Positions 26,273 through 35,188 of a stretch of 64,000 nt of DNA are shown one piece after another. Position numbers and translations under genes: made by a program. The stretch is from an uncultured Rhodopila sp. (lineage in GTDB: Bacteria > Pseudomonadota > Alphaproteobacteria > Acetobacterales > Acetobacteraceae), in the NCBI RefSeq assembly GCF_903915725.1, contig NZ_CAIWTY010000046.1, forward strand, positions 1 to 64,000, given 5' to 3'. How positions within the stretch are numbered: the stretch's first letter is position 1; every line of letters begins with the position of its first letter. Below the pieces are notes generated by a model. It was not told the origin of the DNA. It was given only the letters and a program-made list of their open reading frames with translations, and did not search any database.

Positions 26273-27217
26273 ATGAAAGAAAATCTTGTAAACTTTTCAC
26301 AAAGAACCTCGCTGCGGCAGCTCCGGGCTTTGGGAGCGATCACCACGACCAAGAGCCTATCCGCGGCGGCGCAGCATCTGTCCGTGACCCCGCCGGCGGT
26401 TACGCAGCAGTTGAATTTGCTCGAAGATGCGCTCGGCGGCGTGCCGCTGTTCGAGCGCACCCCCGCCGGAGCAAGGCCGACGGATGCGGGGCGGGAGGTG
26501 CTGGCGGCACTGGAACGGGTGGAGGCCGCGCTGTCCGATTGCGCGACGGCGATCCAGGCGCTGCGTGGCATGGATGGCGGCCGGGTGGCTGTCGGGGTCA
26601 TCAGCACGGCGAAGTATTTCGCGCCGTTCGCGCTGGCGGCGTTCCAGCGCAGCTATCCCAACGTCGAGATGCGCATCATCGTCGGCAACCGCTCCGAGAT
26701 CATTGCCGCGCTGGAGCGGTTCGACCTGGATATCGCGGTGATGGGCCGACCGCCTGAGCATTTCCAGATCGAGCGCGCCGTCATCGGCGACCATCCGCAC
26801 GTCATCATCGCGGCGGCCGACCACCGGCTGGTGACGCGAAAGCAGATCCCGCTCGCCGAGGTAGCGCGGGAGGGGTTCCTGCTGCGTGAACCAGGCTCGG
26901 GCACGCGCGCCCTGCTGCTCGGGTTGTTCGCCCAGCCCGACCTGCCCATCGGGCCGCGCATGGAGATCGGCAGTAACGAAACGATCAAGCAGGCGGTGAT
27001 GGCGGGGATGGGGATCGCGCTGCTCTCCGGCCATACCATCGCGGCGGAGGTGGCGGACGGGCGGCTGGCAGTGCTGGACGTGGAGGGTTTGCCGATTATG
27101 CGGCAATGGTTCGTGGTGCGGCGGAGTGAGCGGCGGCTGCTGCCGGCGGCTCAGGCGCTGTGGAACCACCTTATGTTGTCGGGGGCGGATTTTCTGCCGA
27201 AGACCAGCGCGACCTGA
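26273..27217 (+). CDS. cbbR: LysR-family regulator of the Calvin-cycle operon
   Basis: 314 residues from ATG 26273 (a TTG four codons earlier is possible). N-terminal helix-turn-helix: LRQLRALGAITTTKSLSAAA, VTPPAVTQQLNLLEDALGG and LFERTPAGARPTDAGREVL. The C-terminal co-inducer domain runs from about residue 90 (GRVAVGVISTAKYFAPFAL) with ALLSGHTIAAEVADGRLAVL at the end. CbbR activates cbb genes in response to metabolites such as RuBP or NADPH. Divergent placement next to fbp with 100 bp between them is the classic arrangement. Confidence 0.92.
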   Translation: MKENLVNFSQRTSLRQLRALGAITTTKSLSAAAQHLSVTPPAVTQQLNLLEDALGGVPLFERTPAGARPTDAGREVLAALERVEAALSDCATAIQALRGMDGGRVAVGVISTAKYFAPFALAAFQRSYPNVEMRIIVGNRSEIIAALERFDLDIAVMGRPPEHFQIERAVIGDHPHVIIAAADHRLVTRKQIPLAEVAREGFLLREPGSGTRALLLGLFAQPDLPIGPRMEIGSNETIKQAVMAGMGIALLSGHTIAAEVADGRLAVLDVEGLPIMRQWFVVRRSERRLLPAAQALWNHLMLSGADFLPKTSAT

Positions 27218-27583
27218 TCAGTCGCCCCGCGGCATACGCTGCCCAAGACCCTGCGCAAGCATTGCTACCGCAAGGGCATTGAGGCTGACGCCTTCCTGTC
27301 GCGCGCGCTCCGCCAGGCCGCGATGCAGCGACTTCGGGGTCCGAAGCACCCACTTGCCACTATAGGCTTCAGAGCCTTGGCCCGTCGGAGGTGGGACAGG
27401 CCGTCCTGCCTCCTGCATGGCTGCGATCCAGTCGGTTTTGGCATCCTGCCCGTTAATGAGAGCTTCCTCGATCGTTTCCCCATCCGACATGCAACCGGGA
27501 AGGTCAGGAAATTCAATCAGGTAGCCGCCGCCTTCATCAACGGTCAGGGGGCGGATGGTGAACCGGTATTCAATCTCACTCAT
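27218..27583 (-). CDS. HicB-family antitoxin-like protein, no HicA partner
   Basis: 121 residues from ATG 27583. The N-terminal 70 residues are the HicB partial RNase-H-like fold: RFTIRPLTVDEGGGYLIEFP DLPGCMSDGETIEEALINGQ. The C-terminus, KSLHRGLAERARQEGVSLNA LAVAMLAQGL, is a ribbon-helix-helix-like DNA-binding segment as in longer HicB proteins. HicA (the mRNase toxin) normally lies next to it. I find none in the 230 bases upstream or at the downstream junction with cbbR, so the antitoxin is an orphan or regulates another target. Confidence 0.78.
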   Translation of the reverse strand: MSEIEYRFTIRPLTVDEGGGYLIEFPDLPGCMSDGETIEEALINGQDAKTDWIAAMQEAGRPVPPPTGQGSEAYSGKWVLRTPKSLHRGLAERARQEGVSLNALAVAMLAQGLGQRMPRGD

Positions 27584-27816
27584 CACTGGCTCCAATCGAA
27601 TCGATGAACTGAACGAAACGCTTTATATAGATCGGCTTGATGGGGCGGCGCGCCGGGACCGACAGATCCGCCAATCGCGAGGGTTAGCGGGCATCGCCAT
27701 GAGCGTCTTGCTGGACCTGACCAACGAATGAACACTCCGTTTGGTCTCATCCAGTATTGCCAGCGGTCTCACGCAAGGCCCATCAAGGTATTCGGCTGGC
27801 AGTCACCACCGGCGCC

Positions 27817-30800
27817 TCACATCGCCGACTCTCGCCGGACATCACGAGCCTCGTCGCGCAACCGCCGCCCCCGCACCAGCCTCTCCAGCATATCCAGCAG
27901 CGCCGCCGACGCTATCGGCTTGGACAGGTAATCATCCATCCCGGCCGCGACATAATATTCCCGCGCCCCGGTCATCGCATCGGCGGTCAGCGCAATGATC
28001 GGCACCGAACCCTTCGGCGGCGGCAAATCCCGGATCTGCCGCGTCGCGCCAATGCCATCCAAAATCGGCATCTGCATGTCCATCAGCACCGCATCGAACG
28101 TCCCTTCCCGAGCCGCCGCGACGGCTTCGACCCCATTGCCGGCGATCCGCGCCGAATGCCCGGCATGGGCCAGCATCGCCTGCACCACCCGCTGGTTGAT
28201 CACGTTGTCCTCCGCCACCAGCACGCTCAGAGGCAAACGGGCGGTCTTGTCAGCCTCCGAAGCATCCGCCGCAGCGGGAAGCGCACGCCCGAGGCACTCC
28301 ACCAAATCACGCCGCCGGATCGGCTTTTCCAGCACCGCATCGAACAGCCCATGCCCCGACGACTTCAGCGACACCATGGCCGCGCAGGTCACCAGAACGA
28401 TCGCAGGAGCAACCCCGGCCAGCGCCCGGATGCGCCCGGCCAGCGCCGGCCCGTCGATCTCCGGCATGATCTGGTCCAGGAACACCGCCGCATAGGGCGC
28501 ACCATCGGCAGCAGCACGCTCGATCGCGCGCAGCGCCTCGAAACCATCCGGAGCCGAGGCAACCTCCATCCCGAGCGCGCCGAGGTGGCGGCCCATGATC
28601 TCCACGTTCATCGGGGTGTCATCGACAATCAGCGCCTTGCCTCCGTTCAGGCGCGCCGGCGGCCGGAGTTCGGCCGAACCCGCCACCCTGTCGAACGGAA
28701 CTTCAAACCAGAAGCAGGAACCCGCACCGACAGTGCTGGTAACGCCGATGCGGCCCCCCATCAGCTCGACAAGCTGACGGCAGATCGCCAGGCCCAGACC
28801 GGTGCCGCCATAGCGGCGGGTTACGGAACTGTCGGCCTGGGTGAATTTGGTGAACAGACGTTCCATCACCTCGGCCGGGATGCCGGTCCCGGTGTCGGTG
28901 ACCTCGAATCGGAGGTACACCTCGCCCGGTTCTGCCGGCATCGGCCCCGGCGCGGCGGACGTCACCCGGATCGTGACCCCCCCCTCACGGGTGAACTTGA
29001 CGCCGTTGCTGACGAGATTCAGCAGCACCTGCCGCAGCCGCATCGCATCGCCATTCAGCACCGCCGGTAGCCCGGGATCGATGAACGTCGTCAGCGAAAT
29101 CTCCTTCTCCGCCGCCCGCGCGCTCATCAGTCCTCCGGCCTGCTCGACAACGCCGGCCAGGTCGAAGTCCAGCGCTTCCAGCTCCATCTTTCCGGCGCCG
29201 AGCTTGGAGATGTCGAGAATGTCGTTGATCACGGCCAGCAGCGACTCGGCGCTGTCATAGGCCATGCGCGCATATTTGTGCTGCTGCCCGGTCAGGCCGG
29301 TTTCCAGCAGCAGGCCGTTCATGCCGATGATACCGTTCATCGGGGTGCGGATTTCGTGGCTCATGTTGGCAAGGAATTCGGATTTGGCCTGGTTGGCCGC
29401 CTCCGCCTGGTCCTTCGCCGCCAGCAGCAGCCTGGCGCTGCGGTGGCGCTCGGTCACGTCGGCATAGGTGCGCACCACGCCGCCGCCGGCCAGCGGGATG
29501 CTGCGCACTTCGATGACCGTGCCGTCCGGCCGCTCGCGCTCATAGATGTCCGGCCGGTGCTCGATGCCGCCCTTGCGAACCGTCTCCACAAAGACTTCGC
29601 TGCTCCTGACGAACTCCCGGGACCGCAACTGGTGCGCCAGGATGTCGTCAAACCGGTAGCCGCCCGCCGTCACGTCCGGCGGCAGGTCCAGCAGTTCGAC
29701 CGCGCGCCTGTTGCACACCGGCACCTGCCGGTCGGCGGTAACCATCATCAGGCCCTGGTCCATGTTGTCCAGGGTGATCTCCAGAACCCTGGACTTAACG
29801 GTCAGCCGGGCCTCGCTCGCCCGCAGGCTGTCGAGCAGCCTGGCGTTTTCCGCGGCTTCGTGCTCGACGAAGCCGCGCGCCCGGGTCAGGGCCTTCAACG
29901 TCCGGTTCTGCCGCCGCAACAGCCGCGCCAACAGCAAAGACAAGGCGGCCAGAACGGCGACGAGACCGAAGGTCAGTGCCGCGAAGAACCGCGAACTCCT
30001 GCGCCAGTTCGCCAGGAAGGTATCCTCGTCGATCGTGATGTTGCTGATCAGCGGATAGCCGTGCAGCCGGCGCGGCGCGACGATGCGCGCCGGTCCGTGA
30101 CCGCCATCGGGCAGCGGACGTCCCGCGGCGAGAATGGCGCCGGACGAGAGTCCCGAGCCGAGGACGTCGTGGAATACGCTACGATTAGCGAACGAATCGC
30201 CGAGCCATTCCGATCCCAAAGGCTCGCGCGCCAGCAGGATTCCGTCGCTGCGAAACAACGATATCGTGGCATGCTCGGACAGATCAATCGTCTTGAAGAA
30301 TTCCTGGAAGAATGAGCAGGAAATGCCGACAATCGCAATGCCGATCGGCTGCGCGTTACTGTTGCGTATCTGGCGTGCCAGGAAGAAGGACCATTCGCCG
30401 GAGCCGCGGTTGCGGACCGGCATGCTCAGGAAAGCACCGTCGAAGGATCGCACATGCAATTCGTTGTAATAGTCCCGGTCGGCAACATTTATGGCCGGCA
30501 GCGGCGCCGGCCAGAACCGGCTAAAATTGACGATGTCTCCATTGAAAGCGACAATGCTGGCAACGTCGATCTGCGGCACCCCGGCAATCCTGTCGCGCAG
30601 GGTATCGAACACCGCCCGGGAGGTCATCTGCCGACGCAGCTCCGCGTCATTCTCGATTCCGGCCGTTTCAACCTGGACCACTATACTTTGCAGCACCAGA
30701 TCGGCTGCCGTGACCGCCTGGCCGTTATGTTCCGCCAGTGTTGTGGAGAGAGCGGATATGTTGCCCCGCCAGGTCTCGATCTCCGACTGACGCGTCTGCA

Positions 30801-30927
30801 GCACCATCGATGCCGCAATGGCGAGCGTGATCGCGGCAAGCCCCAGGCCGCCCAGCAGCACGATTCGCGACCTGGCGAATCCGGCCGATGGGCCGTCCGA
30901 TCCCGCCGGACGGGCATCTTGGTTCAT
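27817..30927 (-). CDS. hybrid sensor histidine kinase with two receiver domains
   Basis: 1036 residues from ATG 30927. Order: a membrane span at about residues 19-43, a periplasmic sensor of about 270 residues resembling a double Cache/PDC domain ([20 protein letters not shown]), a second span near 320, then PAS ([20 protein letters not shown]). HisKA carries the phosphorylated His in [19 protein letters not shown]. The ATPase has N- and G-boxes [26 protein letters not shown] and GGTGLGLAI. The first receiver ([21 protein letters not shown]) and second receiver ([22 protein letters not shown]) both keep the phospho-Asp and a Lys. No Hpt domain or response regulator lies nearby. The input ligand is unknown. 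Confidence 0.9.
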   Translation of the reverse strand: MNQDARPAGSDGPSAGFARSRIVLLGGLGLAAITLAIAASMVLQTRQSEIETWRGNISALSTTLAEHNGQAVTAADLVLQSIVVQVETAGIENDAELRRQMTSRAVFDTLRDRIAGVPQIDVASIVAFNGDIVNFSRFWPAPLPAINVADRDYYNELHVRSFDGAFLSMPVRNRGSGEWSFFLARQIRNSNAQPIGIAIVGISCSFFQEFFKTIDLSEHATISLFRSDGILLAREPLGSEWLGDSFANRSVFHDVLGSGLSSGAILAAGRPLPDGGHGPARIVAPRRLHGYPLISNITIDEDTFLANWRRSSRFFAALTFGLVAVLAALSLLLARLLRRQNRTLKALTRARGFVEHEAAENARLLDSLRASEARLTVKSRVLEITLDNMDQGLMMVTADRQVPVCNRRAVELLDLPPDVTAGGYRFDDILAHQLRSREFVRSSEVFVETVRKGGIEHRPDIYERERPDGTVIEVRSIPLAGGGVVRTYADVTERHRSARLLLAAKDQAEAANQAKSEFLANMSHEIRTPMNGIIGMNGLLLETGLTGQQHKYARMAYDSAESLLAVINDILDISKLGAGKMELEALDFDLAGVVEQAGGLMSARAAEKEISLTTFIDPGLPAVLNGDAMRLRQVLLNLVSNGVKFTREGGVTIRVTSAAPGPMPAEPGEVYLRFEVTDTGTGIPAEVMERLFTKFTQADSSVTRRYGGTGLGLAICRQLVELMGGRIGVTSTVGAGSCFWFEVPFDRVAGSAELRPPARLNGGKALIVDDTPMNVEIMGRHLGALGMEVASAPDGFEALRAIERAAADGAPYAAVFLDQIMPEIDGPALAGRIRALAGVAPAIVLVTCAAMVSLKSSGHGLFDAVLEKPIRRRDLVECLGRALPAAADASEADKTARLPLSVLVAEDNVINQRVVQAMLAHAGHSARIAGNGVEAVAAAREGTFDAVLMDMQMPILDGIGATRQIRDLPPPKGSVPIIALTADAMTGAREYYVAAGMDDYLSKPIASAALLDMLERLVRGRRLRDEARDVRRESAM

Positions 30928-31102
30928 CAGGCTTCTCCACGGCGCGCGCCGGCAAAGTAGCACAGGTTCCGCAGATGCACACGTGACGGGTGATTTCAGA
31001 TGGCAACTATCCGCAAACGCCGAGAGCAATGCCTTTATGTCACGACCTGCCGGCGGCCATCTCGACGAGAGATAGTTTCGTGACCAACCGTCGCAATGCT
31101 TC

Positions 31103-32524
31103 TTAGTGCGAAATTTTCTCCAACTCCAGATTGCGCGTCCGCGGCCCGAAAATGCCGATCGACAGCACCACCATCAGCATGGCGAAGGCGATCAGGCCGA
31201 ACACCCCGACCGTGCCGTTGAAATGCGCGAAGAAAAAACCGATGACGAAGCTGGCAAAGACGGTGCTGATGCGGCTGAAGGCATAGGTGAAGCCGATCGC
31301 ACGGGCGCGCACCCGGGTCGGGAACAGTTCCGACTGGTAGCTGTGGAACGAATAGGACAGCACATTGTTCGACAGTGTGATCAGCACGCCGAACAGGATC
31401 AGCAGCGGCATCGTCGATTGCTGGGAGAACAGCATCCCGAACACGGCGATGCAGACCGCGGCGCCGACCAACTGCCATTTGCGCTCGACCTTGTCGGCAA
31501 AGTTCATCGCCAGCAGTGGACCGAACGGATTGGCGACGGCGATAATGAAGGCGTATTGCAGGCTGTCTTTCAGGTTGATGCCAACCTGCTGGGCGATGAT
31601 CGTCGGGACCCAGGCGGCGAAGCCATAGAAGCCGAAGGTCTGGAAGAACTGGAACACCATCAACATGATGGTGCGGGAACGATACGGCGGCTGCCAGATC
31701 TCGCGAAACGATCCGCGGGCGGTCAGGTCGTCCACATCATGCGTGCCGGGCCGCGGCAGGTTCTGGCCACCCAGATCCTGGCGCACCTTGGCCTCGATCC
31801 GGGCGGTGATGCCCTCGGCCTCGATCAGGCGGCCATGCGTGATCAGCCAGCGCGGACTTTCGGGGAGGGCACGCCGCAGGTACCACACCGCCAGCGCACC
31901 CAGCGCACCGATGGCGACGACCCAGCGCCAGCCGTCCCAGCCCATCGGCGCCTTCGGCACCAGGATGTAGGCCAGCAAGGCAACGACGGGCACGACGGCG
32001 AACTGGACGCATTGGTTGAAGGCGAAGGCGCGCCCGCGCATATGTTTCGGCACCAGTTCGGCGATGTAGGTGTCGATGGTGACCAGCTCGACCCCGATGC
32101 CGATGCCGGCGATCAGCCGCCACAGGCAGACGCCGAAGCCGGAGGTCTGGAACGCCATCACCAGCGTCGCCGCGCAATAGGCCAGCATGGAGAAGGTGAA
32201 GATCGCCCGCCGCCCGTATTTGTCGGCGACGAAGCCGAATACCAGCGTGCCGATGAACAGGCCGAAGAAGGTGGAGGCCACGAACAGCGCCGGTCCCGCG
32301 AACCACCAGACCGAGACGCCCGCCAGCAGGCCGGCCTTCACCAGGCCCGGCGCGATGTAGCCGGTGAGGAACAGGTCGTAGAACTCGAACATGCCGCCCA
32401 GCGAGAGCAGCGTGACCATCAGCCAGACATGCCTTGTGGCGGGCAGCCGATCGAGGCGGGCCAGGATTGCGGACGCGGTTTCGTGGTCGTCATCGCGTAG
32501 AGTCGTGGCGGCTACCGTGGACAT
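31103..32524 (-). CDS. MFS transporter, metabolite:proton symporter type
   Basis: 473 residues from ATG 32524. Twelve hydrophobic spans with the MFS motif FGFVADKYGRRAIFTFSMLA between spans 2 and 3, a conserved GIGIGVELVTIDTYIAELVP KHMRGRAFAFN segment, and AIGALGALAVWYLRRALPESPRWLI before a 60-residue cytoplasmic loop. This is the sugar-porter/aromatic-acid branch, so it probably takes up an organic acid or sugar with protons. The substrate cannot be read. It is transcribed toward the hybrid kinase and ends 175 bases before that gene's start. Confidence 0.85.
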   Translation of the reverse strand: MSTVAATTLRDDDHETASAILARLDRLPATRHVWLMVTLLSLGGMFEFYDLFLTGYIAPGLVKAGLLAGVSVWWFAGPALFVASTFFGLFIGTLVFGFVADKYGRRAIFTFSMLAYCAATLVMAFQTSGFGVCLWRLIAGIGIGVELVTIDTYIAELVPKHMRGRAFAFNQCVQFAVVPVVALLAYILVPKAPMGWDGWRWVVAIGALGALAVWYLRRALPESPRWLITHGRLIEAEGITARIEAKVRQDLGGQNLPRPGTHDVDDLTARGSFREIWQPPYRSRTIMLMVFQFFQTFGFYGFAAWVPTIIAQQVGINLKDSLQYAFIIAVANPFGPLLAMNFADKVERKWQLVGAAVCIAVFGMLFSQQSTMPLLILFGVLITLSNNVLSYSFHSYQSELFPTRVRARAIGFTYAFSRISTVFASFVIGFFFAHFNGTVGVFGLIAFAMLMVVLSIGIFGPRTRNLELEKISH

Positions 32525-32655
32525 GCATCCCCCCGCGCGGTGCAAACCGCTTTTTCCCTCGGCGGCGGTATTCCCGCCGACTGAAGCATTTTACGCGGGG
32601 TCCGGTGCCGCGGCAACGGCTCGGGTTTGGCGCGGCGACCGGCGCCGGAACGGCC

Positions 32656-32796
32656 TTACTTCGCGGACGGCTTGGCGCCCGGCTTGTGCGTATCCGGCTG
32701 CGGCTTGAGGAATGTCGAGGCGGGTGGCGCGATCTTCTTGTCCGCCTTCGGTTTCTTGGCCTCACGGTTGCCGTGCTGCTTGTCGCCTTTGCCCAT
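32656..32796 (-). CDS. small basic protein, widespread unknown
   Basis: 46 residues from ATG 32796. It begins MGKGDKQHGNREAKKPKADK and is rich in Lys, with Pro and Ala later (PPASTFLKPQPDTHKPGAKP). Very short proteins beginning MGKGxxxxxNxExKKPK are common in alphaproteobacteria and usually have no function assigned. The strongly basic composition suggests nucleic-acid binding, but nothing is shown. It lies alone between divergently oriented neighbours and reads on the minus strand. Confidence 0.6.
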   Translation of the reverse strand: MGKGDKQHGNREAKKPKADKKIAPPASTFLKPQPDTHKPGAKPSAK

Positions 32797-32931
32797 GGTC
32801 GTGACTCCGGTGCCGGAGGTTCCGGCGCCTGACAAAGCGCCCTTGCGGCACCGAAATGCAAGCAGCAATCGCGGGATCATCTCTTGGCGCCATGCCGCGG
32901 CGGGTTATTCTTCGGCGCAGGGAGGCCGCGT

Positions 32932-33990
32932 ATGCAGAAGCTGACAGTCCTCACCCTGCAGCCCATCGGCGCCGGGGACCGCGCGCGGATCGAAGCCGTC
33001 GACCCGGCGATCCGGTTGGCAGATGCCGGCGGATGGTTCGACGGCGAATACCGGGAGACATGGCCGGCGTTCACCACCGAGCGTTATCTCGCGCCGGGCG
33101 CTTCCGGCCGGGGTTCGCGGGCCGAGCGCGACGCCTTGCTGGCGGCGGCGGACGTCATTCTGGGCGGTTGGCCCTACCCGCTCGATTTACGGGCCCGGGC
33201 GCCGCGGCTGAGGTGGTTTCACCAGCGGCCGGCGGGGGCGAGCAACCTGCTGCGCGGCGATCTATGGGGCAGCGGCGTGACGGTGACGACCTCCCGCGGG
33301 TTTGCCAACGCGCTGCCGATCGCGGAATACGCGGTGGCGGGGATCATGCACATCGCCAAGGGCCTGCACCGCGCCGCGGTCGATCGCGAAGCCCGCGTGT
33401 TCGATGCGCCGCGCTACCGGCCGCTGCTGCTGGAGGGCAAGACGGCCTGCGTCGTTGGCGCCGGCGGCATCGGGCAGGAGGTCGGGCGGCTGTGCGCCGC
33501 GCTCGGCATGCGGGTGGTGGGCACTCGCCGCACCGCGCAGGCCGACGGTGCGCTGCCGGCGGGGTTTCGGGAAATCGGGGGCGCCGCGGCGCTCGACCGG
33601 TTCCTGCCGGACAGCGACGTGGTGGCGATCTGCTGCCAGTGGACGCCGGAGACGGACCGCCTGTTCGACGCCGGCCGGTTCGCCGCGATGAAGCCGGGTG
33701 CCATCCTGGTGAATGTGGCGCGGGGCGAGATCGTCGATGAGGACGCTTTGGCGGAGGCTTTGGCGCGCGATCACCTGCGTGGCGCGGTGCTGGATGTCTA
33801 TGCCGGGGAGTTCGAGCATCCTCCGCCGGCGCGGCTGTGGTCCGACCCGCGGGTGCTGATCACGCCCCACATCTCCGCCGGCAGCGACGCCGATCGGCAT
33901 GGCGGGATCGGGGTGTTTTGCGAGAATTTGCGGGCGTGGATCGATGGGCGGCCGTTGCGGAACGTTGTCGATTGGGAGCGGGGGTATTAG
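32932..33990 (+). CDS. D-isomer-specific 2-hydroxyacid dehydrogenase
   Basis: 352 residues from ATG 32932 with GGAGG upstream. The C-terminal half has the NAD-binding domain (CVVGAGGIGQEVGRLCAALG, GxGxxG), then CQWTPETDRLFDAGRFAAMK, ILVNVARGEIVDEDALAEAL (catalytic Arg and Glu region) and VLITPHISAGSD with the catalytic His. The N-terminal domain has RWFHQRPAGASNLL and SRGFANALPIAEYAVAGI. It would reduce a 2-keto acid or the reverse; the substrate is not identifiable. The closest adjacent gene is the small basic ORF on the other strand. Confidence 0.88.
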   Translation: MQKLTVLTLQPIGAGDRARIEAVDPAIRLADAGGWFDGEYRETWPAFTTERYLAPGASGRGSRAERDALLAAADVILGGWPYPLDLRARAPRLRWFHQRPAGASNLLRGDLWGSGVTVTTSRGFANALPIAEYAVAGIMHIAKGLHRAAVDREARVFDAPRYRPLLLEGKTACVVGAGGIGQEVGRLCAALGMRVVGTRRTAQADGALPAGFREIGGAAALDRFLPDSDVVAICCQWTPETDRLFDAGRFAAMKPGAILVNVARGEIVDEDALAEALARDHLRGAVLDVYAGEFEHPPPARLWSDPRVLITPHISAGSDADRHGGIGVFCENLRAWIDGRPLRNVVDWERGY

Positions 33991-34103
33991 CCTGTGGTTC
34001 GATTGCTGCAACCGTTCGGCGGCACCGCTGTCTGCGGCTCGGCCACCGGACGCGACACCTACGCAAAAGCCGGAACATTAACAACGGCCATCGACCGGAG
34101 TTT

Positions 34104-34461
34104 TCATTCCGGGTCCAGTTCATCCTGCATCGCCTGGTCGAACGTCCAGGGGCAGGCAGCGGCGAACGTGCTCTCCGGCAAACCGGTTTCCCGCTCGGCC
34201 ATCAGTACCGCGTCGCCATAGGCATCCGCGAGGATGGCATTAAGAACGGCACCGAGGCCCGGGTTCTGGGCGAGCACGCGGGCGGTGCGGCGGCGCTGCT
34301 CGGGGATGGTCAGGCGCCAGCTGGTTGCGCTCGCTGCGTCCCATGCTCTCGATTTCCTCGGCGATATGGGCAACGTCGGCGGCCGGCAGCTTGCCGGCGG
34401 GCAGCAGCTCCGCCTGCTCCCGCGTCCAGGCGTAAAAGTCGGTTTCGTACAGATCCGGCAT
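34104..34461 (-). pseudogene. DUF29 family protein, frameshifted by a short internal deletion
   Basis: From ATG 34461 the first frame gives DLYETDFYAWTREQAELLPAG, then ADVAHIAEEIESMGRSERNQL, which is the DUF29 N-terminal region. Around 34330 the frame changes: another frame continues WRLTIPEQRRRTARVLAQNP and ETGLPESTFAAACPWTFDQ to the normal DUF29 end at 34104. In intact relatives about 20 residues (the LAVLLAHLLKWQ-type helix) join the two parts, and these are missing. A deletion not divisible by three explains it. The protein is unlikely to work. Confidence 0.72.
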
Positions 34462-34660
34462 CGCTGTCGCCTCCCGGCCGTCCGCAAGAAAAGCATGCGG
34501 TTCGGGCCGTTCTGCCGCAAGCGAAACCGGCTGATACTTTGAGCGGCGCAGGCCCGCCGCGTCACGCGGGGTGGCTGATCGCCGAACAATGCTGCCCGAC
34601 GAGACGGTTGGGCCGCTTCGTGGCAACGCCCGCTTAGTAAGCCGCTGATTCAAGGGAAAA

Positions 34661-34737
34661 TGGCGCGCCCGGAAAGACTCGAACTTCCAACCCCCAGATT
34701 CGTAGTCTGGTGCTCTATCCAATTGAGCTACGGGCGC
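34661..34737 (-). tRNA. tRNA-Arg (anticodon ACG)
   Basis: On the minus strand, GCGCCCGTAGCTCAATTGGATAGAGC begins at 34737. The acceptor pairs GCGCCCG with CGGGCGC (seven pairs) and the discriminator G is followed by an encoded CCA at 34661-34663. The anticodon stem CCAGA/TCTGG frames the loop CTACGAA, so the anticodon is ACG (A likely edited to inosine). The T arm contains GTTCGAGTC. The cloverleaf is complete and 77 bases long including CCA. Confidence 0.95.
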
Positions 34738-34948
34738 CGCGTGGGAGGGGGGATGTAGCCGAACCCCCGCCCGGTATCAACCCCTTCGTGGAAAGAAACC
34801 GCACAAAGCCAGAGTATTTTTTAGATTCAGTAGTTTATACCAATGGGCATGGGGCCGCCCCGCCATGCCGATCGGCGGGTCAAGCCCGGTGATCGGCACC
34901 GGTCAGCATCCTCACAATCTGCTGGCGCAACCGAAGGCGCGGATGGCG

Positions 34949-35140
34949 GGCCTTCGCCCCATGGGCGTTAAAATAGCGCTCCGGCGTCGCGCTTCCCGTC
35001 ATGCCGACGCAGGTCGGCATCCACGCCTTTGGCCGGGTCATGCACCGCAAGGCGTGGGTGGTGCGCCTTCGCGCACCATGACGATGGGACGCCAGCCGGC
35101 CCGAAAGCAGCGTAATTTAACGCCTATGGGGCCTTCGCCC
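34949..35140. mobile_element. MITE-like insertion in a REP copy, with 11-bp direct repeat
   Basis: GGCCTTCGCCC occurs at 34949-34959 and again at 35130-35140. Removing 34960-35129 plus one copy would restore an ordinary REP hairpin (GGCGGGCCTTCGCCCGCC). The inserted part begins CATGGGCGTTAAAATAGCGC and ends with the near-inverse ATTTAACGCCTATGG. It carries no gene, only a REPIN-like copy inside. This fills most of the 450 gene-free bases between tRNA-Arg and the MgtE-like gene; I see nothing else in that stretch. Confidence 0.55.
34997..35083. repeat. REPIN-like copy with compensated stem
   Basis: CGTCATGCCGACGCAGGTCGGC ... AAGGCGTGGGTGGTGCGCC followed by TTCGCGCACCATGACG. The second hairpin differs from the common ATGGCGGGC/GCCCGCCAT by two paired changes, giving TGGTGCGC (35059-35066) with GCGCACCA (35071-35078), so the stem is kept. 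It lies inside the 34949-35140 element. Confidence 0.8.
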
Positions 35141-35188
35141 GCCATGACGATGTGCGGCAGTCGAGCCCCAACCCGCAGGAGCGCGACA

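Noticed and set aside
27585-27731. 48-codon plus-strand frame reading LNETLYIDRLDGAARRDRQI and ending DLTNE
   Set aside because: Looks protein-like, but has no start codon upstream, overlaps the hicB-like start, and matches nothing I know; possibly relic sequence only.
31106-32500. 464-residue plus-strand frame opposite the MFS transporter
   Set aside because: His/Gln/Asp-rich shadow of a real membrane protein gene.
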